Source of the DNA: JACVRW01 sp963716215
GTDB taxonomy: Bacteria; Actinomycetota; Thermoleophilia; Solirubrobacterales; Thermoleophilaceae
Length of the DNA stretch: 64,000 nt
Direction of reading: 5' to 3'
Assembly (NCBI GenBank): GCA_963716215.1
Contig: OY970298.1
Span: forward strand, 930,001 to 994,000
Position 1 is the first letter of the stretch. Every line of letters starts with the position of its first letter. The notes beneath the pieces are model-generated. The model worked only from the letters and a program-made list of their open reading frames with translations, did not search any database and had not been told where the DNA came from. Positions 41,501 to 50,591 of this stretch are shown here, piece by piece. Position numbers and translations under genes: made by a program.

Positions 41501-42789
41501 GCCGGCGGCGGGGTCGCCGGGTCGGCGGCGCGGACCGTCCACTCCGTGGGGGCCCGCACGAACCCGCGCACCACGTTCCACGGGTAGTGGTCCTCGCCCT
41601 GCTCGGCCACGTTCAGCGCGACGAAGGTCAGCACCTGCTCGACGTAGTCCCAGGTCAGCCCGCTGCGGCGGTGGAATCCCACGTCCACATTGAAGTCGCC
41701 CGGCAGCAGCGTGGTGTCGATCGCGGCGTCGATGGACCATGTCCCCGGCTCGAGCGCCAGCGGCGGCGCTCCTCGGTCGATGTTCTGCACGGTCACGGCG
41801 CGGGTCCCGTCGGCCCCCGACAGCCCGAGCTCCACGACGCCCTCCTCGAGCGGCCGCACGACCTCGAACTGGAGGCGCAGCATGAACGGCTGGCCCAGCA
41901 GCACGCTCTCGAGCGGCTCGCCGTCCACGGTGAGCAGCTCCACTCGGCGCAGGCGCGCGTCGCCCGTGCCCACGCGCGGCACGTCGTCGCCCACCTCTGC
42001 CACCCCGCCGTGCTGGTGCGAACCGACCTGCTTCAGGTAGGCCGCCACCACGTCGCGGCTGGCCCCGTCCGCCGCCACGCCCCCGTCGTCCAGCCAGATC
42101 GAGCGCTCGCAGAGCCGCTGGATCGCCGACAGGTTGTGGCTCACGAAGATGATCGTCCGGCCCTCCTCGTCCACCACGTCGCGCATCTTGCCGAGGCACT
42201 TGCGCTGGAAGTCGGCGTCGCCCACCGCCAGCACCTCGTCCACGAGCAGGATCTCGGGCTCCAGGTGGGCGCCGACCGCGAACGCCAGGCGTACGTACAT
42301 GCCGCTCGAGTAGCGCTTGACGGGCGTGTCGATGAACTGCTCGACGCCGGAGAACGCGATGATCTCGTCGAGCTTCGTGTCGACCTCGGCGCGGCGCATG
42401 CCCAGGATCGAGCCGTTGAGGTAGATGTTCTCGCGGCCCGTGAGCTCGGGGTGGAAGCCGGTGCCCACCTCGAGCATGGTGGCCACCCGGCCGCGCATCG
42501 TGATGCGGCCGTGCGTTGGTGCGGTGATCTGCGCCAGCAGCTTCAGCAGCGTGCTCTTGCCGGCGCCGTTGGCGCCGATCAGGCCCACCACCTCGCCCTG
42601 CGCCACCTCCAGCGAAACGTCCCGCAGCGCCCAGAACTCCTCGCGCTCGGCGGGAGCGGCACGCCCGCCGAACGGGGCCCGTATCACCCGCCCGATGCGC
42701 TCGGAGAGCAGACCACTCGGCCCGTCGCCGGCGCCCAGCCGGTAGGACTTGCCCACGTGGTCGACTGCGATGGCGACCGTGTCGTTCAA
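41497..42789 (-). CDS. ABC exporter ATPase with C-terminal extension (Wzt-type), first exporter
   Basis: A 430-residue protein. Residues 1-245 are the ATPase: Walker A GANGAGKST (72-80), signature KRYSSGMYVRL, Walker B ILLVDEVLAVGD and switch H in FVSHNLSAIQR. Residues about 270-420 form a beta-rich Wzt_C-like domain that in other systems reads the terminus of the glycan. It should energise export with the permease encoded at 42794-43627. The start codon is TTG four bases after the permease stop. Confidence 0.88.
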   Translation of the reverse strand: MNDTVAIAVDHVGKSYRLGAGDGPSGLLSERIGRVIRAPFGGRAAPAEREEFWALRDVSLEVAQGEVVGLIGANGAGKSTLLKLLAQITAPTHGRITMRGRVATMLEVGTGFHPELTGRENIYLNGSILGMRRAEVDTKLDEIIAFSGVEQFIDTPVKRYSSGMYVRLAFAVGAHLEPEILLVDEVLAVGDADFQRKCLGKMRDVVDEEGRTIIFVSHNLSAIQRLCERSIWLDDGGVAADGASRDVVAAYLKQVGSHQHGGVAEVGDDVPRVGTGDARLRRVELLTVDGEPLESVLLGQPFMLRLQFEVVRPLEEGVVELGLSGADGTRAVTVQNIDRGAPPLALEPGTWSIDAAIDTTLLPGDFNVDVGFHRRSGLTWDYVEQVLTFVALNVAEQGEDHYPWNVVRGFVRAPTEWTVRAADPATPPPA

Positions 42790-42793
42790 CGGC

Positions 42794-43627
42794 TCAGATC
42801 ATGTCCGCGAAGCTGCGCTCGGCGCGTTGGAAGAACAGCGCGCCGGTCACGAGCAGCACGATCGCGGCGCCGAACGGGATCAGCACGATCGCGCCCGGCC
42901 AGTCGCTGCCGTCGAACAGCATCCAGCGGTAGAGCTCGAGCACCCCGACCATCGGGTTGAGCGCGTACAGCGGCTGCAGGTTCTCCGGCACCAGGTCGAA
43001 CGGGTAGAGGATCGGCGTGATGAACAGCCCGACCTGCACGAGGAAGGGCACGACCACCTGCACGTCGCGGTACTTCACGTGCAGGGCCGACAGCCACAGG
43101 CCCAGGCCCAGCGCCACCCCGAGGGCCAACGGCATCAGCAGCGGCAGCAGCAGTATCTGCGGACCGATCTCCACGTTGTAGACCGCAAGCGCCGCGAACA
43201 CGACGAGCAGGGCCAGGCAGAAGTCGAACGCCGGCTGGATAACCGCGGCGATCGGGATGATCACGCGCGGGAAGTACACCTTCGAGATCAGCTGGGCGTT
43301 GGCGACCGTGCTCTGCGACGCCAGCGACATCGCGTTCGCGAAGAACAGCCACATCACCATCCCGGAGAGCGCGAATACCGGGTACTCCACCCCGTTGCCC
43401 GACGGCACGTTGGCGAGGTTCCCCAGGAACACGCTGAACACGATGCCGAGCAGCAGCGGCTGCAGGATCGCCCACAGCGCGCCGACGGCCGATTGCTTGT
43501 AGCGCACGGTCAGGTCACGCCGGGCGAGCCGGATCAACAGGTCGCGGTACTCCCACAGCTCGCGCAGGTTGGGGAACGCGAGCCGCGTCTGCGGCTCGAT
43601 CACCCGGGGAGCTGGGCTCAGCGTCAT
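42794..43627 (-). CDS. ABC-2 exporter permease (Wzm-type), first exporter
   Basis: A 277-residue membrane protein with six helices. Typical ABC-2 features are ELWEYRDLLIRLARRDLTVRYKQSAVG at the N-terminus (amphipathic, split at YRDLL), PRVIIPIAAVIQPAFD and KYRDVQVVVPFLVQVGLF, then PFDLVPENLQPLYALNPMVG. It pairs with the following ATPase and would move the completed polymer across the membrane. ATG 43627 overlaps the upstream epimerase stop (ATGA). Confidence 0.9.
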   Translation of the reverse strand: MTLSPAPRVIEPQTRLAFPNLRELWEYRDLLIRLARRDLTVRYKQSAVGALWAILQPLLLGIVFSVFLGNLANVPSGNGVEYPVFALSGMVMWLFFANAMSLASQSTVANAQLISKVYFPRVIIPIAAVIQPAFDFCLALLVVFAALAVYNVEIGPQILLLPLLMPLALGVALGLGLWLSALHVKYRDVQVVVPFLVQVGLFITPILYPFDLVPENLQPLYALNPMVGVLELYRWMLFDGSDWPGAIVLIPFGAAIVLLVTGALFFQRAERSFADMI

Positions 43628-44682
43628 ACGACCAGCGGCTCGAGCCCCGGCACGCGGTCGGCGTGCCTGGCCATGCAGCGCTCGATCCAGTCGAGGTTCG
43701 CGCGCGTCCACTCGATCGTGCGCTCGAGGCCGTCTCGCAGCGGCATGCCGGCCTCGAAGCCGAGCTCGCGTGCGGCCTTGTCGGTCGACCCGAAGCGCTG
43801 CCCCGAGTGGTCCCAGTCGCGCGCCGGCGTCAGGGCGATCGGCGTGGGGTTCTCCGTGAGCTCGTTCACGAGCTCCGCCAGCTCCTTGATCGTGGTCTCG
43901 CGCCCGCTGGCCAGGTTGTAGACCTCGCCGGCCTGGCCGCGCTCGGCACACGCGATCAGCCCGTCCGCCATGTCGCCGACGTAGATCAAGTCGCGCGACG
44001 CGATCCCGCCGTTCTCCACCGGCAGCGCCTCCTGGCGCAGGGCCTTGTAGATGAAGGTGGGGGTGACGTTGCGCCACACCGTGTTCACGGTCCCGCGCCA
44101 CTGGCCCGCGCCGAGCACCTCGCCGGGTCCGTAGACGTTCTGGAAGCGCGCCTTGACCACCGGCAGGCCGTGACGCGAGTGGTAGTAGTTGGCGTAGTAC
44201 TCGCCGATGATCTTCGAGATTTGGTAGGGGCTGTCGAGGTGCAGCGACACCGGGGCGTCCTCCTGCGTCGCCTCGGCCCCTTCGAAGGTCTTCTCCGCCA
44301 CGGTGCAGCCGGCCGAGGCGTAGACCAGCCGCTTCAGCCCGTCGTGATCCTTCAGCGCCTCGAACAGGTTGAGCGTGGTGAGCGTGTTGTGCTCGTGGTC
44401 GGCGAGCGGGTTGGCCATCGAGCTCTGGTTGCCGTGGTAGGTCGAGAGGTGGAAGACGTAATCGAGATCCCGCGGGAGCGAGGCGAGCACCTCGGCGTCG
44501 TTGATGGACGCCTCGATCAGCCGCACCCGCTCGTCGTCGGGCAGGTTCTCCCGCTCCGACGACAGCAGGTTGTCGACCACGAGCACCTCGCTCGGGGAGG
44601 ACGCCAGCAGCGCGCGGACGAGGTTGGAACCGACGAAGCCGGCGCCGCCCACGACGAGGATGCGCTGTCCCTCCTTCAGCAC
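43624..44682 (-). CDS. NAD-dependent epimerase/dehydratase (extended SDR)
   Basis: A 352-residue protein: RILVVGGAGFVGSNLVRALL, LVVDNLLSSERENLPDD, VFHLSTYHGNQSSMANPLAD, VYASAGCTVAEKTF, SPYQISKIIGEYYANYY with the catalytic tyrosine/lysine, and ARFQNVYGPGEVL. This resembles the GalE/dTDP-glucose dehydratase-like enzymes of surface loci. GTG 44682 is one base after the upstream stop. It is preceded and followed by tightly coupled genes (asnB2, epimerase, Wzm). Confidence 0.87.
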   Translation of the reverse strand: MLKEGQRILVVGGAGFVGSNLVRALLASSPSEVLVVDNLLSSERENLPDDERVRLIEASINDAEVLASLPRDLDYVFHLSTYHGNQSSMANPLADHEHNTLTTLNLFEALKDHDGLKRLVYASAGCTVAEKTFEGAEATQEDAPVSLHLDSPYQISKIIGEYYANYYHSRHGLPVVKARFQNVYGPGEVLGAGQWRGTVNTVWRNVTPTFIYKALRQEALPVENGGIASRDLIYVGDMADGLIACAERGQAGEVYNLASGRETTIKELAELVNELTENPTPIALTPARDWDHSGQRFGSTDKAARELGFEAGMPLRDGLERTIEWTRANLDWIERCMARHADRVPGLEPLVV

Positions 44683-44683
44683 G

Positions 44684-45619
44684 TCACTCCCCCACGCGCA
44701 GGTGCGTGAACGTCTGCTCGATGCCGCGCTCGCGGTAGTAGTCGATCGCGCGCCGCACCCCTTCCGAGAGCGGCGTCTTCGGCTCCCAGCCGAAGTCGGC
44801 CTGCACCCTGGAGGGGTCGAGCAGGATCGTGAAGGCGTCGTCCTCGCCCTTCGGGCGCACCTCCACCTCCTCGTCCAGCTCAACCTCCGGTAGCGCCTCG
44901 ATCGTGGCGTCGAACAGCTCCTTGATCGAGAAGTCCGAGCCCGAGGAGATGTGGTACGCCCCGTGGCCGGTGCCGTCCAGGACCGCCTGCGCCACCACGT
45001 CCACGAGGTCGTCCACGTAGATGAAGTCCCGGCGGGTGTCCATCACGAACACGCCCTTGCCCTCGGTCAGGCGGTGGTAGAAGGTCGGCAGCGGCCCCGA
45101 GATGTTGCGCGGCCCGTAGGCGTTGGCCAGCCGGAAGGACAGCCAGTCGATCCCCGACATGGCGATGTACTGCTCGCCCGCGGTCTTCGAGATCGCGTAG
45201 CTCGAGTCGGGGCGGATCGGGTGCTCCAGCGTCACCGGCTGCTCGATCGGCGTGGTGCCGTAGCACAGCGCCGTCTGGAAGTAGAGCAGCCGCTGCACGC
45301 CCACCGCCTGGCTCGCGCGCACCACGTTCACGGTGCCGAGGGCGTTCGTGGACACGTCAGGTCCCCAGGCATCGGGGTCCTTGTACGAGGCCGCGGCGTG
45401 CACCACGAACTCGGGCTCGAACTCCCGCCAGGTCCGGTCCACGACGTCAGCGTCCTCGATCGTGCCCTCCACGATCGCGAGGCCCTCGCGCTCCTCCAGG
45501 TTGTCGCGCCGGCCGGTGGCGTAGTTGTCGATTACGAGGACCTGGTGGTCCTCAGCCAACAGCCGATCGGCTAGGTGCGAGCCGATGAACCCGCCCCCGC
45601 CCGTGATCAGGACCTTCAC
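44684..45619 (-). CDS. NAD-dependent epimerase/dehydratase (UDP-glucose 4-epimerase-like)
   Basis: A 311-residue SDR starting MKVLITGGGGFIGSHLADRL directly at the Rossmann motif, so the GTG at 45619 is well supported. It has FVVHAAASYKDPDAW, YFQTALCYGTTPIEQP, SYAISKTAGEQYIAM and RLANAYGPRNISGPL. A ribosome site (AAAGGAAG) lies just upstream, although the upstream asnB frame runs 68 bases into this gene; the asnB stop is probably mis-framed. Confidence 0.88.
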   Translation of the reverse strand: MKVLITGGGGFIGSHLADRLLAEDHQVLVIDNYATGRRDNLEEREGLAIVEGTIEDADVVDRTWREFEPEFVVHAAASYKDPDAWGPDVSTNALGTVNVVRASQAVGVQRLLYFQTALCYGTTPIEQPVTLEHPIRPDSSYAISKTAGEQYIAMSGIDWLSFRLANAYGPRNISGPLPTFYHRLTEGKGVFVMDTRRDFIYVDDLVDVVAQAVLDGTGHGAYHISSGSDFSIKELFDATIEALPEVELDEEVEVRPKGEDDAFTILLDPSRVQADFGWEPKTPLSEGVRRAIDYYRERGIEQTFTHLRVGE

Positions 45620-47537
45620 CGTTGCTTCCTTTCGTCGTCAGCAGATCTTTGAACTCCGACTCGCGGTCGTGGAAGGCGCGCTGCCACAGCTCGAGGCAGA
45701 GAAGGCCCCAGGTCTGGCGCCCGAAGCGGTTCTCCCGCTCCAGGCCGTCGACCACCTTGCGGTTGTCGAACAAGTCGCGCTCGAGCGCGGTCCGGCTCGA
45801 GAACACATCCCCCACGTAGTCGCGTGCCGGTCCCCGCATCCACTCCTGGAGCGGCACGGGGAACCCCATCTTATCCTTGCGCTGCGCGATCGACTCGGGC
45901 ACGAGCGAGCGCGTGGCGCGCTTGTACACGTGCTTCATGTTCCCGTCGCGGAACTTGATGTCGGCGGGAATCGTGGCCGCCAGCTCCACCAGCTCGTGGT
46001 CCAGGAGCGGGACACGCGACTCGAGCCCGTGGGCCATGCTCACGCGGTCCTCCACCTGGAGCAGCGCCGGCAGCAGCGTCTTGAAGTCGAAGTGGGTCAT
46101 CTTGTCGAAGTACGACTCGTGCCCCACGTTGTCGCCGTTGAAGATCTCCTGGAAGGTCTCGAAGGGCGAGTAGTCGCCGAGCAGGCTGAGGTCGACCTCG
46201 CCCGACAGATGCGGCGCGCGGTTGATCAGGCGGAAGTAGCGGGCGTCGAGATCCTCGAACAGACCGTCGCTCCAGAACTCCTTCATCAGCGGCTTGTAGT
46301 TCTGGAGCGAGACGAGGTTCGGGATGATCGACTCGTAGGTGACGACGAAGTTGCCGCTGTGCGTCGTGCCGTCGATGGCGGCCTTGATGCACTGCTCGAA
46401 GTAGGCGATCAGGTAGCGCGTGTAACCGCCGAAGATCTCGTCGCCGCCCTGGCCGCCGAGGATCACCTTGGCGTCGCGGGCCGCGGCCTCGGAGACCATG
46501 TACTGGGGGAAGGAGCCGGGCCCGGCGGTGGGGTAGTCGAGGTGGTACACGACGTGCTCGATCGACCCGAGGAAGTCGTTCACGTCGATGTCGATCTGGT
46601 GTAGGTCCAGGTCCTTCCAGCCCGCGAGCTCACGGGCGAACTCGCTCTCGTCGTAGCGACCGTCCTCGGGGAAGCGGCCGGTGAAGGCCTTCATCCGCTC
46701 CGCCGACGCGTCGCTGGCGAGCGACGCGACCGTGCTGGAGTCCAGCCCGCCGCTGAGGTAGGCCGCGACCGGGACGTCGCTGCGGAGGTGCAGCGTCACG
46801 GACTCGGCCAGCAGCGCCTCGATGCGCTCCTCGAAGTAGTTGGCCGTGTGGTCGAAGTCGAGGTCGTAGTAGACCTCCCAGTAGCGCTCCGGCACGGCCC
46901 GCCCGCCGCGCACGCGCAGGCGATGACCGGGCAGCAGCTCGCGCACGCCCTCGAAGAGCGTCTTGCCGGCCAGGCAGAACTGGAAGGCGAGGTAGTCCTT
47001 CAGGCCCTCCAGGTCGGTCCTGATCGCCGGCAGGAACGGGAGCAGTGCCTTCGCCTCGGAGGCGAAGTAGAGGACGTCCCCGACCTGCGCGTAGTAGAAG
47101 GGCTTGATGCCGAAGCGGTCGCGCGCGCAGAGCAGCTCCTGCTCGCGCTCGTCCCAGAGCGCGTAGGCGAACATGCCACGCAGGCGGTCGAGCGAGTCGG
47201 CGCCCCAGCGGTCGTGTGCCCGCAGGACCACCTCCGTGTCGCACTCCGTGCGGAAGCTCCCGCCGATCTGCGAGCGCAGCTCGGGATAGTTGTAGACCTC
47301 GCCGTTGTAGGTGATCCAGCGGCCGGCCTCGTCGCCCATCGGCTGGTGGCCGGCCGGCGTGGGGTCGATGATGCTGAGCCGCCGGTGCCCGAATCCCACG
47401 TGCCCGCGCTCGTGGGCCCAGACCCCCACGTCATCTGGCCCGCGATGCGCGATCAGGTCGCTCATCGCCTCGAGGCGGCCGGGCAGGTCGGGGATCGGCT
47501 CACCCCGCAGGTTTATGGCTCCGCAGATGCCGCACAT
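45552..47537 (-). CDS. asnB: Asparagine synthase (glutamine-hydrolysing)-like amidotransferase
   Basis: A 661-residue class II amidotransferase: MCGICGAINLRGEPI (nucleophile C2), GHRRLSIIDPTPAGHQP, NGEVYNYPELRSQ and the synthase PP-loop YLSGGLDSSTVASL. It is distinct from the asnB-like gene at 37197 (tail sequence and motifs differ). Its last about 23 residues run into the next gene and have no asnB-like character; an in-register TGA at 45640-45638, one frame over and preceding a ribosome site, is the likely natural end. It heads the eight-gene minus operon ending at 39079 and may amidate a uronic acid. ATG 47537 begins the operon. Confidence 0.87.
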   Translation of the reverse strand: MCGICGAINLRGEPIPDLPGRLEAMSDLIAHRGPDDVGVWAHERGHVGFGHRRLSIIDPTPAGHQPMGDEAGRWITYNGEVYNYPELRSQIGGSFRTECDTEVVLRAHDRWGADSLDRLRGMFAYALWDEREQELLCARDRFGIKPFYYAQVGDVLYFASEAKALLPFLPAIRTDLEGLKDYLAFQFCLAGKTLFEGVRELLPGHRLRVRGGRAVPERYWEVYYDLDFDHTANYFEERIEALLAESVTLHLRSDVPVAAYLSGGLDSSTVASLASDASAERMKAFTGRFPEDGRYDESEFARELAGWKDLDLHQIDIDVNDFLGSIEHVVYHLDYPTAGPGSFPQYMVSEAAARDAKVILGGQGGDEIFGGYTRYLIAYFEQCIKAAIDGTTHSGNFVVTYESIIPNLVSLQNYKPLMKEFWSDGLFEDLDARYFRLINRAPHLSGEVDLSLLGDYSPFETFQEIFNGDNVGHESYFDKMTHFDFKTLLPALLQVEDRVSMAHGLESRVPLLDHELVELAATIPADIKFRDGNMKHVYKRATRSLVPESIAQRKDKMGFPVPLQEWMRGPARDYVGDVFSSRTALERDLFDNRKVVDGLERENRFGRQTWGLLCLELWQRAFHDRESEFKDLLTTKGSNGEGPDHGRGRVHRLAPSRSAVG

Positions 47538-47583
47538 GCGCAGGTCACGGTATAACGCACGCCTCGGCGCGTAGTTGTGGGAC

Positions 47584-47597
47584 TAGGGTTCAGCGGC
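47584..47597 (+). promoter_or_regulatory. Predicted leaderless promoter, TAGGGT
   Basis: TAGGGT at 47584-47589, then eight bases, then GTG 47598. The divergent minus-strand asnB gene starts at 47537 and has TATACC about 11 bases upstream of its ATG, less close to the TANNNT pattern. Both promoters lie in the same 60-nt gap. Confidence 0.5.
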
Positions 47598-48488
47598 GTG
47601 GGCCGTCCAGGACGCACCGCCTCGACCTTTCGCGACAAGTGGGAGCGCAATCCCGACCTCGCGTTCCGACAGACGCTCGACGAGGAGTCGGAGATCTTCC
47701 GCTGGATCGTCGGCCGCAACGGCTTCGGCGACGCGGGCGGGCTCACGGCCTACCTCGCCCCGAAGCGGCGGATCCTCGACGCGGGCTGCGGCAACGGGCG
47801 CGTCACCGCGCTGCTGCGCCGGCACGCGGATCCGGCGGCCGAGATCGTCGCGTTCGACCTGACCGCGGCGGACGTCGCGCGAGCCAACCTGGACGGCGCC
47901 GAGCGCGTGACCGTGGAGGAGCGCGACCTGCTGGGAGACCTCACGGACCTGGGGTCGTTCGACTTCATCTACTGCCAGGAGGTCCTCCACCACACCGAGG
48001 ACCCGCAGCGCGCGTTCGGCAATCTGGCGACGCTGCTGGAGCCCGGCGGAGAGCTCGCGATCTACGTGTACCGGCTCAAGGCGCCGGTGCGCGAGTTCAC
48101 CGACGACTACGTGCGCGACCGCATCAGCGAGCTGGGCTACGACGAGGCCATGGAGCAGTGCAGGGGCATCGCCGAGCTGGGCCGGGCGCTGGCCGACCTC
48201 GGCGCCACCGTGCGCGTCCCGGAGATCGAGGTGCTGGGCATCGAGGCGGGCGAGTACGACGTGCAGCGGCTCGTGTACCACCACTTCATGAAGTGCTTCT
48301 GGAACGAGGAGCTCGACGCGGAGGCCAACGCCGCGGTCAACTTCGACTGGTACCACCCGCAGCTGTCCTCGCGCCACAAGCTCGACGAGTGCAGGACGTG
48401 GTTCGCGGAGGCCGGGCTGGAGATCGAGCACGAGCACGAGGATCCGTACGGGATCACCATGCGCGGCATCCGTCGGCCCTCCCGCTAG
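47598..48488 (+). CDS. SAM-dependent methyltransferase (class I)
   Basis: A 296-residue protein starting at GTG 47598 (TAGGGT box eight bases upstream). The opening TFRDKWERNPDLAFRQTLDEE is followed by motif I RRILDAGCGNGRVTALL, VAFDLTAADVARANL, FDFIYCQEVLHHTEDPQRAF and LEPGGELAIYVYRLKAP, plus an unusual C-terminal HHFMKCFWNEELDAEANAAV region shared by methyltransferases of the WbtF/FkbM-like polysaccharide group. It is the first of three plus-strand genes with DegT and Gfo/Idh. Confidence 0.85.
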   Translation: MGRPGRTASTFRDKWERNPDLAFRQTLDEESEIFRWIVGRNGFGDAGGLTAYLAPKRRILDAGCGNGRVTALLRRHADPAAEIVAFDLTAADVARANLDGAERVTVEERDLLGDLTDLGSFDFIYCQEVLHHTEDPQRAFGNLATLLEPGGELAIYVYRLKAPVREFTDDYVRDRISELGYDEAMEQCRGIAELGRALADLGATVRVPEIEVLGIEAGEYDVQRLVYHHFMKCFWNEELDAEANAAVNFDWYHPQLSSRHKLDECRTWFAEAGLEIEHEHEDPYGITMRGIRRPSR

Positions 48489-48489
48489 C

Positions 48490-49578
48490 GTGTCGGCCGT
48501 GGACGTCCCCCTGTTCGCCACATCGCTCGAGCCTTACTGGGAGCGGATCGAGGAGCGCCTCTCCGAGGTCGCCCGCAGCGGTCGCTACATCCTCGGACCG
48601 GAGCTGACGGCCTTCGAGGCCGAGTTCGCCGAGTACACCGGCGCCGGCCACGCCGTCGGCGTCGGCAACGGCACGGATGCGCTCACGATCGCCCTGCGGG
48701 CGCTGGGCGTGGGTCCCGGGGACGAGGTGATCTGCCCCTCGCTCACCTTCTACGCGTCCGCCGAGTCGATCGTGAACGCCGGGGCGCGCCCGGTGTTCTG
48801 CGACGTCGAGCGCGACACGTTCTGCATCAGCGCCGCGACCGTGCGCCCCCACGTCACCGAGCGCACCGCGGCGATCGTCGCGGTCCACCTGTTCGGCAAC
48901 GTCGCCCCCGTCCCCGAGCTGCGCGAGCTCGGCCTGCCCGTGGTCGAGGACGCCGCCCAGGCGGCTGGCGCCACGCTCGACGGGGTCCACGCCGGGGCGC
49001 TCGGCGACGCCGCGACGTTCAGCTTCTTCCCGTCCAAGAACCTGCCCTGCCTCGGTGACGGCGGCGCGATCACCACCGCCTCCGAGGCGGTGGCGGAGCG
49101 CGCCCGCGTCCTGCGCTTCCACGGCTCAACGGACAAGCGGACGCACACCGAGGTCGGCTACAACTCGCGCCTCGACTCGATCCAGGCTGCCGTTCTGCGC
49201 GTGCTGCTGCCCGAGCTCGACGGGTGGACCCAGCGCCGCCGCGATGTCGCAGCGGCCTACGAGCGCGCCGGGCTGGGCGACCTCGTCGAGCTGCCCGCGC
49301 CCACGCCGGGCGCCGAGCACGCCTACCACCTCTACGTCGTTCGCAGCGAGGACCCCGATGCGCTCGCCGAGGCCCTGTCGGCCGCGGGCGTGCAGGCGCG
49401 CGGCTACTACCGCACGCCGGCGCACCGCCAGCCCGCGATGGCGCCCTTCCAGGGAGGCGAGCTGCCCGTGACCGACGAGCTCGCCGCCACCAACCTGGCC
49501 CTGCCGATGGGCCCGGAGCTCACGACCGAGCAGGTCGAGGCGGTCGTGTCCGCCGCCGGCGCCAAGGCCCCCGCGTGA
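48490..49578 (+). CDS. DegT/DnrJ/EryC1/StrS aminotransferase
   Basis: A 362-residue PLP-dependent aminotransferase. K183 in FSFFPSKNLPCLGDGG is the Schiff-base lysine, VEDAAQAAGA gives the PLP-contacting aspartate, and GVGNGTDALTIALRAL and YNSRLDSIQAAVL are conserved substrate/cofactor sites. It transaminates a keto-sugar on a nucleotide carrier, giving an amino-sugar. The neighbouring Gfo/Idh dehydrogenase likely makes the keto-sugar. The GTG start is one base after the methyltransferase stop; GTG 48499 is an alternative. Confidence 0.9.
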   Translation: MSAVDVPLFATSLEPYWERIEERLSEVARSGRYILGPELTAFEAEFAEYTGAGHAVGVGNGTDALTIALRALGVGPGDEVICPSLTFYASAESIVNAGARPVFCDVERDTFCISAATVRPHVTERTAAIVAVHLFGNVAPVPELRELGLPVVEDAAQAAGATLDGVHAGALGDAATFSFFPSKNLPCLGDGGAITTASEAVAERARVLRFHGSTDKRTHTEVGYNSRLDSIQAAVLRVLLPELDGWTQRRRDVAAAYERAGLGDLVELPAPTPGAEHAYHLYVVRSEDPDALAEALSAAGVQARGYYRTPAHRQPAMAPFQGGELPVTDELAATNLALPMGPELTTEQVEAVVSAAGAKAPA

Positions 49579-50591
49579 GCGCCCCGGTGCGGGTCGCCGT
49601 GGTCGGCCTCGGCTACTGGGGCCCCAACCTGGCGCGCAACTTCAACGCGCTGCCCGACGCCGAGCTGGCCTGGATCTGCGACGGCTCCGAGGAGCAGCTC
49701 GCGCGCGTGCGCCAGGCCTTCCCGTCGGCTCGCACCACCACCTCGTTCGACGACCTGCTGGCCGACGCCGAGCTGGACGCCGTGGTGCTGGCCACGCCGG
49801 TGCCTACCCACGCCACGCTGGCGCGTCGCTGCCTCGAGGCCGGCAAGCACGTGTTCGTCGAGAAGCCGCTGGCCCAGTCGGTCGCGGATGCGGAGGAGGT
49901 AGTCGCCGCGGCCCGCCGCAGCGAGCGCACGCTCATGGTCGGGCACCTGCTCGAGTACCACCCGGGGCTGGTGCGGCTCAAGGAGCTCGTGGACTCAGGC
50001 GAGCTCGGCGACGTGCACTACATCTACGGCAACCGCCTCAACCTGGGCAAGCTGCGCGCCGACGAGAACGCGCTCTGGTCGCTCGGCGCGCACGACGTCG
50101 CGGTGGTGCTGCGGCTGGCCGAGGAGGAGCCGGTGTCCGCCCACGCGTTCGGCGAGTGCTACATGCGCGACGACGTGGAGGACGTCGTCTTCTGCTACCT
50201 GCGCTTCCCCTCCGGCCTCGCCGCGCACCTGCATCTGTCCTGGCTCGACCCGCACAAGGAGCGCCGCTTCACGGTCGTGGGCTCACGCCGGATGGCGACC
50301 TTCGACGACATGGCGCTCGAGCAGAAGCTGACCGTCTACGACAAGGGCTTCGACCAGCGCTTCGAGAGCTACGGCGAGTACATCGCCCGGTCCGGCGACG
50401 TCTGGAGCCCGAGCGTCCCCAACGACGAGCCGCTGCGGCTGGAGTGCCGGCACTTCATCGATTCGATCACCTCGGGCCAGCCGCCGCGCTCCGACGGCGA
50501 GAGCGGGCTGCGCGTCGTGCGCGTGCTGGAGACGCTCCAGCGCTCGCTTCGCAGCGCCCAGAGCTACTCGGACGCCGAAGCGGTCGGCTGA
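49575..50591 (+). CDS. Gfo/Idh/MocA oxidoreductase
   Basis: A 338-residue NAD-dependent sugar dehydrogenase. The Rossmann motif is VAVVGLGYWGPNLARNF, the catalytic-lysine motif is HVFVEKPLA (K97), and H173/D174 in LGAHD supply the acid/base side. It probably oxidises a UDP-sugar at C3 (WlbA-like) to give the ketone used by the adjoining DegT aminotransferase, with which it overlaps as GTGA. The last 28 bases overlap the convergent hypothetical membrane gene. Confidence 0.88.
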   Translation: MSAPVRVAVVGLGYWGPNLARNFNALPDAELAWICDGSEEQLARVRQAFPSARTTTSFDDLLADAELDAVVLATPVPTHATLARRCLEAGKHVFVEKPLAQSVADAEEVVAAARRSERTLMVGHLLEYHPGLVRLKELVDSGELGDVHYIYGNRLNLGKLRADENALWSLGAHDVAVVLRLAEEEPVSAHAFGECYMRDDVEDVVFCYLRFPSGLAAHLHLSWLDPHKERRFTVVGSRRMATFDDMALEQKLTVYDKGFDQRFESYGEYIARSGDVWSPSVPNDEPLRLECRHFIDSITSGQPPRSDGESGLRVVRVLETLQRSLRSAQSYSDAEAVG

